Source of the DNA: Amycolatopsis sp. QT-25
GTDB taxonomy: Bacteria > Actinomycetota > Actinomycetes > Mycobacteriales > Pseudonocardiaceae
Assembly (NCBI RefSeq): GCF_029369745.1
Contig: NZ_CP120210.1
Coordinates: 1,302,001 to 1,366,000 of the forward strand
Length of the DNA: 64,000 bases
Reading direction: 5' to 3'
Positions 53,542 to 62,412 of this stretch are shown here, one piece after another. A model generated the notes under the pieces. The model was not told where the DNA came from. It made no database searches and saw only the letters and a list, made by a program, of their open reading frames with translations. A program made the position numbers and the translations under genes. Numbering within the stretch: the first letter of the stretch is position 1; each line of letters starts with the position of its first letter.

Positions 53542-54564
53542 ATGGACAAGAACAAACGCGGGCTGTCCCGCAGATCGATGCTCGCGGGCACCGCGGCCGG
53601 GGTCATCGCCCCGGTCGTGGTGAGCGCGAGTGCCGGTTCGGCACCGGCCGCCGCGGCCGGGATGACCCGCAACATCACCGTCTACGCCGACTACGTTCCC
53701 GGTTCGACCCGGGTCGGTTACGGGCTGGAGCCCGGGAAGCCGACGATCCCCGGGCCGCTCCTGGAGTGCTACGAGGGCGACACGCTGGTGATCGAATTGG
53801 TCAACAACACCGACAAGCGGCTCTCGATCCATCCGCACGGTGTCAACTACGACACCAAGTCCGACGGGTCGCCGTTCAACGATTCCTTCAACAAGCCGTA
53901 CGAGACGAAGACCTACACCTGGAAGACCCGGACGGCCTATCAGGCGGCCAACGGTTTCTGGATGCCCGGCAGCGCGGGGTACTGGCACTACCACGACCAC
54001 GCGTTCGACGGCGACCACGGCACCATCGGCCTGATGAAGGGCCTCTACGGCGGCCTGATCGTGCGCAAACGCGGGGATCTGCTGCCCAGCAAGCAGTTCA
54101 CCGTGGTGTTCACCGAAATGTGGATCAACCACCAGGTCGCCCCGAACACGCCGATCTTCGAGGCGAACCTCGGGGAGCGCGTCGAGTTCATCTGCATCGG
54201 GCACGGCAACCTGATGCACACCTTCCACCTGCACGCGCACCGCTGGGCGGACACCCGCACCGGCATGCTCACCAGCGCGACCGACAACGCCCCGATCCTC
54301 GACAACAAGACCCTCGACCCCGGCAACTCCTTCGGGTTCCAGGTGATCGCCGGTGACGGTGTCGGACCGGGCGCGTGGATGTACCACTGCCACGTCCAGC
54401 AGCACTCGGACGACGGCATGTCCGGGGTGTTCCTGGTCCGCAACGCCGACGGCGGGATGCCCGCGGGCGCCCAGGAGGCGATCGACCGCTTCAAGGGCCA
54501 TCACCACCCGGCGGCCACTCCGGACGCCACCGGCGCCTCGGCCCACGCACACCACCAGTCCTGA
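53542..54564 (+). CDS. Two-domain small laccase, multicopper oxidase (Tat-secreted)
   Basis: This 340-aa protein is near the size of the Streptomyces small laccase. A Tat signal covers residues 1-40 (LSRRSMLAGTAAG). The copper motifs are complete: IHPHG, YWHYHDHAF, HTFHLHAHRW and the type-1/trinuclear segment MYHCHVQQHSDDGM. The C-terminal tail is His-rich (KGHHHPAA, HAHHQS). It oxidises substrates or redox partners and reduces O2 to water. It sits next to a secreted sugar dehydrogenase and a cupredoxin, so it may be the terminal oxidase of an extracellular chain. Confidence 0.92.
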   Translation: MDKNKRGLSRRSMLAGTAAGVIAPVVVSASAGSAPAAAAGMTRNITVYADYVPGSTRVGYGLEPGKPTIPGPLLECYEGDTLVIELVNNTDKRLSIHPHGVNYDTKSDGSPFNDSFNKPYETKTYTWKTRTAYQAANGFWMPGSAGYWHYHDHAFDGDHGTIGLMKGLYGGLIVRKRGDLLPSKQFTVVFTEMWINHQVAPNTPIFEANLGERVEFICIGHGNLMHTFHLHAHRWADTRTGMLTSATDNAPILDNKTLDPGNSFGFQVIAGDGVGPGAWMYHCHVQQHSDDGMSGVFLVRNADGGMPAGAQEAIDRFKGHHHPAATPDATGASAHAHHQS

Positions 54565-54577
54565 AAGGAGCGAGAAC

Positions 54578-57500
54578 TTGAGACGAGTGTTTTCGCAACG
54601 CCGGCTCCGCGGACGGTCACTGGCCGCGCTGGCGGTCGGCGCCGTCGTCACCTCCGGGCTTCCACTGGCCATCGCACCGGTGACCGCCGAAGCCGCGACG
54701 AACGTCCCGATCAACGTCCTGGTCTTCCACGGCAGCGCCGCGGAGCAGAAGGACCCCGTCCTGCGTGCCACGGACGCCATCGCGAGCCTGGGGCAGGCGA
54801 ACGGCATCTCCGTGTCGTCCTCTTCGGACCCCGCGGTGTTCACGCAGGCCAACCTCGCGAAGTACCGCGGTGTCGTCTTCCTGTCCGCGCAAGGCATCAC
54901 GCTCAACCGTGACCAGGAAACCTCGCTGCAGAACTACATGAAGGCGGGTGGCGGCTTCCTCGGGCTGTCCGACGCCGCGCGGGCCCAGGACGGTTCGCAG
55001 TGGTTCTCCGGGTTGATCGGAGCTCGTCCGGTGGGGGCGCGTCCCACACCGGAGGCGGTCGCCTCGGTCACCGCGAGCGCGGAGAACCCGCCCAACGAGA
55101 GCAAGGAAAAGCTCGCCGACAACAACGAGAACACCAAGTGGCTGACCTTCTCCCCGACCGGCTGGGTCGCCTACAAGATGGCCGCCCCGGTCGCCGTCAG
55201 CAGCTACGACCTCGTCTCGGCGAACGACTTCCCCGGGCGGGATCCCAAGAGCTGGACCCTGCAGGGCTCCAACGACGGGACCACGTGGACCGATCTGGAC
55301 ACTCGCACCAACGAGACGTTCGCCGACCGGTTCGTGAGCCGCAAGTTCACCTTCGCCAACACCACGGCGTACGCGAACTACCGGCTGAACATCACCGCCA
55401 ACGCCGGTGACCCGCTCATCCAGCTGGCCGATTTCAAGCTGTACAAGGACAACTCGACCACGCCGCCGCCGCCGGAGGCCCCGCCCACCGAGGCCACGGT
55501 CGACGTCCTCGACAAGGCGAACCCGGCCACCGCGGGGCTGCCGCGGAAGTGGGTCCGCACCGACCGGTGGCTCAACTGGGAGGTCAACCCGGTCGGCACC
55601 GTGCACACGGTCGCGCAGGTCGAGGAATCGACCTACCGGCCGGGTGTCGGCGCGAACGGCGCGTTCCACCCGATCTCGTGGTGCCGTGACTACGACGGCG
55701 GCCGCTCCTTCTACACCGGGATGGGCCGGACCGAGGCGAGCTACGGCGAAGCCCAGTTCCGCGGCCACCTCCTGGGTGCGCTGAAGTGGACCACCGGCAT
55801 GGTGCGCGGTGACTGCAAGGCGGGGATCGCGGCCAACTACAAGGTCGAACGCCTGACCGGGATCAACCAGACCGGTCAGCTCGACCAGATGGGCGAGCCG
55901 CACGGGCTCACCATCGCGCCGAACGGCCGGGTCTTCTACATCGGCCGCGCGGCCTGCGCCGGCAACGCGGTGCCCGCGCCGAACGACTGGACCAACCCGG
56001 AGATCGGCGCCGGCTGCGGCACGATCCACCAGTGGGACCCGGTCACCAAGAAGCCGAAGCTGCTCACCACGCTGAAAGTGATGGGCAACCGCGGCAGCGG
56101 TGACGAACTGGTGAAGAACGAGGAAGGCCTCCTCGGCCTCGTGCTGGACCCGAAGTTCAGCGAGAACGGCTTCATGTACGCCTACTGGATGCCGCACGCG
56201 TCGGTCGACATCGACAAGCGGATCGGCAAGCGCACGGTCTCGCGGTTCACCTACGACCTGAAGAACCAGACGCTGGACCAGGCGACCCGCAAGGATCTGC
56301 TGTCGTGGGACGTCCAGGTGCACAGCTGCTGCCACGCCGGCGGCGGCATGGACTTCGACAAAGACGGGAACCTGTACATCGGTTCCGGCGACAGCAACTC
56401 GTCGCAGGGCTCCAACGGGTACTCCGGCAACAACTGGACCCAGGACTACAAGGGCGTCTCGTTCCAGGACGCGCGCCGCACCGCCGGTAACACCAACGAC
56501 CTCAACGGGAAGATCCTGCGGATCCACCCCGAGGCCGACGGTACCTACACCAACCCGGCGGGCAACCTGTTCCCCGAGGCCAACGACCCCGGGAACAAGA
56601 CCAGGCCCGAGATCTACGTGATGGGCGTGCGGAACATCTCGCGGCTGCAAGTCGACAAGAAGACCAATTGGCTGACCGCCGCGTGGGTCGGCCCGGACGC
56701 GACCTCGCCGAGCCCGGAACTCGGCCCGGCCAAGTACGAGACCGCCACGATCATCACCGAGGCGGGCAACCAGGGCTGGCCGTACTGCATGGGCAACAAG
56801 CAGCCCTACCGCGACCGCAGCAGTACCGACGCCGCGGTGCTCACCGGCTGGTACGACTGCGACAACCCGGTCAACACCTCGCCGCGCAACACCGGCCTGG
56901 TGAACCTGCCGCCGGTCAAGAAGAACATGATCTGGTACTCACCGGACGGCGGCGGACCGGTGTTCCCCAACCGGCCCAACAGCTCCATCCCGACCTACAA
57001 CGCGGCCGAGGCCACCTACACCCAGCCGTACCTCAAGGGCGGCGGCCAGGCGGTCATGACCGGGCCGACGTACCACCGCGAACTGGTAAACACCACCAGC
57101 GGCGTCGCCTGGCCCGCGTATTGGAACGACAAGTGGTTCATCGGTGACCAGAGCAACGGGCAGAACCGGATCGCGGTCACCGTCGACCCGAACGGTGTGC
57201 CGAAGCAGGATCCGCCGTTGTTCGCCGAGACCGTGCGGCAGATCATCCCGACCGGTGGCGGTGACACCAAGCTGAACCAGTGGATGGACGCCGAGTTCGG
57301 GCCGGACGGCGCGCTGTACGTGCTCGACTACGGCGGCGGCTTCTTCACCCTGACCAACAACCAGAAGCTGCTGAAGATCAGCTACACCGGCGGCGAGGCC
57401 ACCCCGTCCGCCGCGGCGGCGTCGACCATGGTGCAGAACAAGCCGCTCACCGCGGCCTTCACCGGATCGAAGTCCGGCGGCGTCTCCTACAAGTGGGAGT

Positions 57501-58543
57501 TCGGCGACGGCACCATTTCGACCCAGCCCGACCCGCGGCACACCTACCCGCGCACGGGGCTGTACACCGCCAAGCTGACCGTGACCTACGCCAACGGCGA
57601 GACGGTGACCGTGCGAAACTCGGTGAGCGTCGGGTGTCTCGTGGCGGATTCCGGCGCCACGGTGACCGTCGGCGACACCGACACCGGGGTGACCAACCGC
57701 AACGCCGGTGGTGGCTGCACGGTCGACGACCTGATCGACGACGAGAGCACGTGGACCTCCCACGCCGGTTTCGTCAACCACGTCACCCAGGCCGTGGACC
57801 GGCTCGGCGATCTCGGGGTGCTGAACGCGGCCGAGTCGGACAAGATCAACGCCGCGGCCGCCGCGTCGCCCATCGGCAACAAGGGCGTCACCGGCTACGA
57901 CGCGATCTACGACGGCACGCCCGAATCGTTCCGCAACTGGTCACAGGCGCCGTCCGGGCAGTTCGCCATCCAGGCGGACGGGTCACTGCGGCCCTCCGGT
58001 GGGCTGGGCATGCTGTGGTACTCGGCAAGGCAGTTCGGCAACTTCTCGGTGAAGCTGCAGTTCAAGGACATCGCGCCGGCGGGCAGTGCCAACAGCGGCG
58101 TGTTCGTCCGGTTCCCGGATCCGCGCACGCCGGTGGAGCAGCGTCCGCCGGGCAGCTGCGGCACGGTCGGTTCGGCGAGGACGTCGCAGGCCTGGGTCGC
58201 GATCTACTGCGGGCACGAGGTCCAGCTCTACGACGGGGCCGCCGGTGAGCCGCAGAAGACCGGGTCGATCTACAACTTCGACCCGCGGCCGCTGGATCAG
58301 GCGGGCGTGAAGCCGAAGGGGACCTGGAACGAGTACGAGGTCAAGGTCGTCGGGCAGAAGTACACGATCATCCGCAACGGTGTCGTGATCAACGAGTTCG
58401 AGAACGCGCCGGGGATCAACTCGTCGCGGGCGGGCGACCCGTCGACCGACTTCCGGCAGTTCGTCAGCGGGTTCATCGGTCTGCAAAACCACGGTGACAA
58501 CGACCTGATGGAGTTCCGCAACATCCGGGTGCGGCAGCTGTAG
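54578..58543 (+). CDS. Secreted ThuA / F5-8C / PQQ-type sugar dehydrogenase / PKD / DUF1080 protein
   Basis: This 1321-aa secreted protein starts at TTG 54578 after GAAAGGAG. Domains in order: signal (about 8-38), ThuA first half (45-150), a discoidin/F5-8 type C domain (160-290), ThuA second half (305-412; HPISWCRDYDGGRSFYTGMG), a glucose/sorbosone-dehydrogenase-like beta propeller (421-941; GLVLDPKFSENGFMY, SCCHAGGGMDFDKDGNLYIG), PKD (958-1019), a Cys-pair module (1020-1100; Cys1020, Cys1047) and DUF1080, the 3-keto-disaccharide hydrolase fold (1107-1321). It should oxidise and cleave a saccharide outside the cell. No gene for PQQ synthesis is in the window. Confidence 0.9.
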   Translation: MRRVFSQRRLRGRSLAALAVGAVVTSGLPLAIAPVTAEAATNVPINVLVFHGSAAEQKDPVLRATDAIASLGQANGISVSSSSDPAVFTQANLAKYRGVVFLSAQGITLNRDQETSLQNYMKAGGGFLGLSDAARAQDGSQWFSGLIGARPVGARPTPEAVASVTASAENPPNESKEKLADNNENTKWLTFSPTGWVAYKMAAPVAVSSYDLVSANDFPGRDPKSWTLQGSNDGTTWTDLDTRTNETFADRFVSRKFTFANTTAYANYRLNITANAGDPLIQLADFKLYKDNSTTPPPPEAPPTEATVDVLDKANPATAGLPRKWVRTDRWLNWEVNPVGTVHTVAQVEESTYRPGVGANGAFHPISWCRDYDGGRSFYTGMGRTEASYGEAQFRGHLLGALKWTTGMVRGDCKAGIAANYKVERLTGINQTGQLDQMGEPHGLTIAPNGRVFYIGRAACAGNAVPAPNDWTNPEIGAGCGTIHQWDPVTKKPKLLTTLKVMGNRGSGDELVKNEEGLLGLVLDPKFSENGFMYAYWMPHASVDIDKRIGKRTVSRFTYDLKNQTLDQATRKDLLSWDVQVHSCCHAGGGMDFDKDGNLYIGSGDSNSSQGSNGYSGNNWTQDYKGVSFQDARRTAGNTNDLNGKILRIHPEADGTYTNPAGNLFPEANDPGNKTRPEIYVMGVRNISRLQVDKKTNWLTAAWVGPDATSPSPELGPAKYETATIITEAGNQGWPYCMGNKQPYRDRSSTDAAVLTGWYDCDNPVNTSPRNTGLVNLPPVKKNMIWYSPDGGGPVFPNRPNSSIPTYNAAEATYTQPYLKGGGQAVMTGPTYHRELVNTTSGVAWPAYWNDKWFIGDQSNGQNRIAVTVDPNGVPKQDPPLFAETVRQIIPTGGGDTKLNQWMDAEFGPDGALYVLDYGGGFFTLTNNQKLLKISYTGGEATPSAAAASTMVQNKPLTAAFTGSKSGGVSYKWEFGDGTISTQPDPRHTYPRTGLYTAKLTVTYANGETVTVRNSVSVGCLVADSGATVTVGDTDTGVTNRNAGGGCTVDDLIDDESTWTSHAGFVNHVTQAVDRLGDLGVLNAAESDKINAAAAASPIGNKGVTGYDAIYDGTPESFRNWSQAPSGQFAIQADGSLRPSGGLGMLWYSARQFGNFSVKLQFKDIAPAGSANSGVFVRFPDPRTPVEQRPPGSCGTVGSARTSQAWVAIYCGHEVQLYDGAAGEPQKTGSIYNFDPRPLDQAGVKPKGTWNEYEVKVVGQKYTIIRNGVVINEFENAPGINSSRAGDPSTDFRQFVSGFIGLQNHGDNDLMEFRNIRVRQL

Positions 58544-58550
58544 CGCGCAA

Positions 58551-58586
58551 GCCGGCCGGGCGCGTCCTCCCTCGCGCCCGGCCGGC
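58551..58586. terminator. 14-bp GC hairpin between the two secreted-protein genes
   Basis: The arms GCCGGCCGGGCGCG (58551-58564) and CGCGCCCGGCCGGC (58573-58586) enclose an 8-nt loop, starting seven bases after the stop. It probably reduces read-through into the cupredoxin gene. Confidence 0.75.
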
Positions 58587-58613
58587 CTCCCCCGTACGGA
58601 AGGTTTCCCTGCG

Positions 58614-60500
58614 ATGTCCCCACGAACCCTCGTCGTGGCCTTGCTGGCCGCGGCGCTCGCGATAGCGGGCCTGGTGTTGCCGGGCTCGTCCACCCCCGCC
58701 GTCGCCGCCCCCGTCCAGACCCTGGAATGGACCGCGGGCGACAGCACCGACCACTACCTCAGCGCCCCGGCCACCGCGGTGGCGGGCGAGACCACGATCC
58801 TGTTCAAGAACACCGAAGCGCTCGGCTCGACGATGTCGCACACGCTGACCTTCGACACGTCGACCCCGGGCTACAACCACGACGTCATCCTCAACATCGT
58901 CGCCAACCCCTACGACGACAAGAACGGCGAACACCAGGCGACCGTGACGCTGTCCCCGGGGAAGTACCGGTACTACTGCACGATCCAGGGGCACAGCAAG
59001 ATGTTCGGCGAGTTCGTCGTCACCGACGGCGGCGGCGCCGACACCACCCCGCCGACGGTGACCGCGAACGTCACCGGCACCAAGGACACCGCCGGGAACT
59101 ACGTCGGTTCCGCGACGGTGAACCTGGCCGCTTCGGACAGTCAGTCCGGGGTGGACAAGGTCGAGTACCAGCTCGACGGCGGCGCCTGGACCGCGTACAC
59201 GACACCCGTGGCGGTCTCCGCCGCCGGTGCGCACATGGTCCACTATCGCGCTTCGGACAAGGCGGGCAACGTCTCGCCGGAAGGAATGTCGTCGTTCACC
59301 GTCGTCACCGGGCAGCCGGGCGACACGACACCGCCGACGGTGACCTCCGAGGTGACGGGGACCAAGGACGGTGCGGGCAACTATCTCGACACCGCCACCG
59401 TGAAGCTCACCGCGACCGATGGCGACACTGGCGGCACCGGTGTCGCCAAGGTCGAGTACAAAGTGGACGAGGGCGCGTGGACCACGTACACCGCTCCTGT
59501 CGCGGTCTCCGCGCCTGGGACGCACATGGTCCACTACCGCGCTTCGGACAGGGCGGGCAACGTCTCGCCGGAGGGCATGGCGCACTTCACCATCGTCAGC
59601 GGTGACACCACCGCGCCGACGGTGACCACCGAGGTGACCGGCACCAAGGACACCGCCGGGAACTACGTCGGCAAGGCGACCGTGACCCTCACGGCCACCG
59701 ACGCCGGCTCGGGTGTCGGCAAGGTCGAGTACCAGCTGAACGGCGGACCGTGGCTGACGTACTCGGCGCCGCTCGCGCTCACCGTCGTCGGCGCGCACAC
59801 GGTGAAGTACCGCGCCACCGACAAGGCGGGCAACGTCTCGGCGGAAGGCACGGCGACGTTCACCATCGTCGAAGGCGACGACAGCACCGCGCCCGCCGTC
59901 TCGGTGGTGGTGAGCGGTGACCTGGACGGAAGCTGGTCCTATCTCGAGGACGCGACCATCAACCTGACCGCGACCGACACCGGGTCCGGCGTCGACAAGA
60001 TCGAGTACAAAATGGACGGTGGGGCCTGGACGGTCTACACCGCGCCGGTGAAGGTGACCGCGCTGGGCACGCACACGCTGATTTACCGCGCGTCGGACAA
60101 GGCGGGCAACGTCTCGGCGGAACAGGGCGGCGCGTTCACCATCGTCGCCGCGCCGCCGGGCCCGGACGCCTGCCCGGACTCCGACGTCCGGGACACCGTG
60201 ATCCTCGGCACGGCGGACAGCCAGGTCGAGAACCGCGACACCGGCGACGGCTGCACGATCAACGACGTGCTCGACGACGAGTCGGACTACTCGTCGAACG
60301 ACCAGTTCGTGACCTACGTGCGGGCCGTGACCCAGGAACTGCTCGACGGCGAGGTCATCTCGTCCGACGAGCGGAACCTGATCGTCACGGCGGCTCTCGA
60401 CTCCGGTATCGGCGGCTCGGCCGCCGAACCGCAGAAGCGGCCGGAGACGAAGAATCCCGGCATGAAGAAGTTCGTGAAGACGCCTATCCGGGACGTCTGA
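58614..60500 (+). CDS. Secreted cupredoxin with four OmpL47-like repeats
   Basis: This 628-aa protein has a signal peptide (about 1-31) and a plastocyanin/azurin-like domain (32-140) with a full type-1 copper set His76, Cys122, His127, Met130 (YYCTIQGHSKM). Four ~90-residue OmpL47-type beta repeats (about 145-505) follow, each ending in a YRASDKAGNVS-like motif. The Cys-pair module (Cys520, Cys547; about 520-600) is shared with the preceding protein, and a Lys-rich tail ends the chain. I infer that it ferries electrons between the sugar dehydrogenase and the laccase. Confidence 0.88.
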   Translation: MSPRTLVVALLAAALAIAGLVLPGSSTPAVAAPVQTLEWTAGDSTDHYLSAPATAVAGETTILFKNTEALGSTMSHTLTFDTSTPGYNHDVILNIVANPYDDKNGEHQATVTLSPGKYRYYCTIQGHSKMFGEFVVTDGGGADTTPPTVTANVTGTKDTAGNYVGSATVNLAASDSQSGVDKVEYQLDGGAWTAYTTPVAVSAAGAHMVHYRASDKAGNVSPEGMSSFTVVTGQPGDTTPPTVTSEVTGTKDGAGNYLDTATVKLTATDGDTGGTGVAKVEYKVDEGAWTTYTAPVAVSAPGTHMVHYRASDRAGNVSPEGMAHFTIVSGDTTAPTVTTEVTGTKDTAGNYVGKATVTLTATDAGSGVGKVEYQLNGGPWLTYSAPLALTVVGAHTVKYRATDKAGNVSAEGTATFTIVEGDDSTAPAVSVVVSGDLDGSWSYLEDATINLTATDTGSGVDKIEYKMDGGAWTVYTAPVKVTALGTHTLIYRASDKAGNVSAEQGGAFTIVAAPPGPDACPDSDVRDTVILGTADSQVENRDTGDGCTINDVLDDESDYSSNDQFVTYVRAVTQELLDGEVISSDERNLIVTAALDSGIGGSAAEPQKRPETKNPGMKKFVKTPIRDV

Positions 60501-60527
60501 ACGGCTCAAGACCGCCTCGGAGGTGGT

Positions 60528-60569
60528 GAAGGGGCCTTTCCTCGCATAGGAAGCGGGGAAGGCCCCTTC
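60528..60569. terminator. Hairpin of the GAAGGGGCC family
   Basis: The arms 60528-60541 and 60557-60569 (GAAGGGGCCTTTCC against GGAAGGCCCCTTC) pair with one bulged T. It follows the cupredoxin stop by 27 bp and likely ends the 22-kb cluster. Confidence 0.75.
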
Positions 60570-60622
60570 GCTTCGGTCTGGGTGACGCGACACGGAACTC
60601 GCGTGAGCAGAGGCTCCACACC

Positions 60623-60700
60623 CGAGTTACGTCTCCGATCACGCGAGTTACGTGCCTGAGCACGCGAGTTACGTCTCCGATCACGCGAGTCGCGTCCTCC
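60623..60700. repeat. 21-bp tandem array, second locus
   Basis: CGAG(T)TACGT-type units start at 60623, 60644, 60665 and 60686, an exact 21-bp period. Three carry GATCACGCGAG or GAGCACGCGAG, the core also found at 177-250. The array ends about 75 bp before the ECF41 sigma gene. Confidence 0.75.
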
Positions 60701-60775
60701 AGGCCTGCATCGGTTACCTTTTTCGCGTCGCGTTCGTCATGTGCCTGACGGATTCGGCGCGAGGAAGGTATCGAC

Positions 60776-61639
60776 ATGACCGGCGAAGCCCTGGCCAGCG
60801 CGTTCGAGGAGCAGCGCGGGCGTCTGGTGGCCGTGGCACATCGGATGCTCGGTTCGCGCGCGGACGCCGAGGACGCCGTCCAGGAGGCATGGCTGCGGCT
60901 GGCCCGCCAGGACGCCGACACGATCGACAACCTGTCAGGCTGGCTGACCACCGTCGTCGGCCGGGTCTGCATCGACGTTCTGCGGTTCCGCAAGAACCGC
61001 CCCGAAGAGTTCTACGACGAGCCGCCCGAGCTGCTCGTACTCGAGGATTCACCGGAAGGGGACGCGCTGCTCGCCGAATCGATCGGCGTGGCGCTGGTCG
61101 TGGTGCTCGACACCCTCGGCCCGGCCGAGCGGCTGGCCTTCGTCCTGCACGATCTGTTCGGGGTCCCGTTCGCCGAGGTCGGCGAGATCCTCGGCAAATC
61201 CGCGGCCGCGGCCAAGATGCTCGCCAGCCGCGCCCGCCGGAAGGTGCGGGGACAGCCCCCGACCGACGAGCCGCGGCAACGTGCCGTCGTCGAGGCGTTC
61301 CTCGCGGCCGCACGCGAGGGAGACTTCGACGGGCTGATCGAGATGCTCGACCCCGGCGTGACGTGGCGTTCGCAGGGCAGGCACGGCGAGGTCGTGCGGC
61401 TCGGTGCGGCCGAGGTGGCCACGCGGGTCCAGCGCGGTGCGCGCGCCGCCGTCACCACCCGTCCCGCGCTGGTCGACGGCAAACCGGGGATCGTGTCGTG
61501 GAGCAGGACCGGCAAGCTGCTCGGTGTCATGTCGTGCACCGTCGTCGACGGCCGCATCGTCGGAATCGACTCCGTGAGTGACCCGCGTCGCCTCGCGGCC
61601 ATGGGTGTTACCTCTCGGAAGTCCTCCTCGTCGAAGTAA
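60776..61639 (+). CDS. ECF41-family RNA polymerase sigma factor (SigJ-like)
   Basis: This 287-aa protein has sigma region 2 (about residues 10-75; VAHRMLGSRADAEDAVQEAWLRL), region 4 (about 110-165; LGPAERLAFVLHDLFGVPFAEVGEILGKS) and a C-terminal SnoaL-like domain (about 170-275) that acts as a built-in control in ECF41 factors. No anti-sigma gene is needed in this family. The AhpD-like gene 28 bp downstream is the typical ECF41 partner and likely target. I did not find a clear TGTCACA/CGTC ECF41 promoter in front of either gene. Confidence 0.93.
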   Translation: MTGEALASAFEEQRGRLVAVAHRMLGSRADAEDAVQEAWLRLARQDADTIDNLSGWLTTVVGRVCIDVLRFRKNRPEEFYDEPPELLVLEDSPEGDALLAESIGVALVVVLDTLGPAERLAFVLHDLFGVPFAEVGEILGKSAAAAKMLASRARRKVRGQPPTDEPRQRAVVEAFLAAAREGDFDGLIEMLDPGVTWRSQGRHGEVVRLGAAEVATRVQRGARAAVTTRPALVDGKPGIVSWSRTGKLLGVMSCTVVDGRIVGIDSVSDPRRLAAMGVTSRKSSSSK

Positions 61640-61667
61640 GTGAACGCCGACGAGAAGGAGAAATACC

Positions 61668-62144
61668 ATGCAGGCACGGCTCGAATTCCTCAAGACCGCT
61701 CTCGCGCCGAAGCTGGTGAAGCACCTCGTTTCGGCCGCGAAAGTCCTCGACGGCGGCGAACTTCCCTTGGCGACAAGGGAACTGGTGAACATCCGGGCCA
61801 GCCAGATCAACGGCTGCTCGGGCTGCCTCGACATGCACACCAAGGACGCGGCGCACGCGGGGGAGACCACGACCCGGCTGAACCTGGTCGCGTGCTGGCG
61901 CGAGGCGACGGTCTTCACCGAGGCCGAACGCGCCGCGCTGGAACTCACCGAGCAGGGCTGCCGTCTCGCCGACGGCAGCGGTGTCACCGACGAGGCGTGG
62001 GCGGCCGCCGCCCGGCACTACGACGACGAGCAGCTCGTGGCGTTGGTGACCCAGATCGCGCTCATCAACGCCTTCAACCGGCTGAACGTCCTCACCCGGC
62101 AGCCGGCGGGGGACTACACGCCGGGTCAGGTCGCGGGGCACTGA
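61668..62144 (+). CDS. AhpD-like carboxymuconolactone decarboxylase family protein
   Basis: This 158-aa protein has the AhpD/CMD core INGCSGCLDMHTKDA, with redox Cys-x2-Cys and the His six residues on, near residues 51-60. It is probably a peroxidase-type thiol oxidoreductase that acts against a specific oxidative stress. It is the recurrent partner gene of ECF41 sigma factors. The downstream broken DoxX frame begins in its stop codon (TGATG). Confidence 0.92.
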   Translation: MQARLEFLKTALAPKLVKHLVSAAKVLDGGELPLATRELVNIRASQINGCSGCLDMHTKDAAHAGETTTRLNLVACWREATVFTEAERAALELTEQGCRLADGSGVTDEAWAAAARHYDDEQLVALVTQIALINAFNRLNVLTRQPAGDYTPGQVAGH

Positions 62145-62338
62145 TGGACACCGCACTGATGGACACCGCACTGTGGATCGTCGCCGGTCTGCCTGCCGTC
62201 ATGTATCTCGTGTCCGGCGCCGGAAAACTGTTTCTGCGAAGGGAAAAGCTCGCCGGGATGGCGTCGGCCGCGGGCTGAGTGCTGGCTTTCGGCCCCGGCA
62301 CGGTGAAGCTGATCGGAGTGGTCGCGCGGCGTGCCTGA
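62144..62338 (+). pseudogene. Truncated DoxX-like membrane protein
   Basis: The frame starts well (WIVAGLPAVMYLVSGAGKLFL...), as in DoxX-like proteins with four helices, but a TGA at 62276-62278 interrupts it. It continues in frame with the family-like FGPGTVKLIGVV and then stops at 62336-62338, so helices two to four are lost. The first 15 bases are duplicated in tandem, giving a repeated M-D-T-A-L start. This reads as a decayed third gene of the ECF41 operon. Confidence 0.75.
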
Positions 62339-62348
62339 CGTGCCCGAG

Positions 62349-62403
62349 GTACATGAAGGCCCCCATCCTTGCGCCTGGGTACAGGATGGGGGCCTTCACG
62401 TAC
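62349..62403. terminator. 21-bp hairpin between the DoxX remnant and the BCCT gene
   Basis: The arms 62349-62369 and 62383-62403 pair with one mismatch (TGAAGGCCCCCATCCT core). It lies at the convergent junction and starts just after the pseudogene. It belongs to the same hairpin family as 27363, 37826 and 60528. Confidence 0.8.
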
Positions 62404-62412
62404 TTTATGAGA

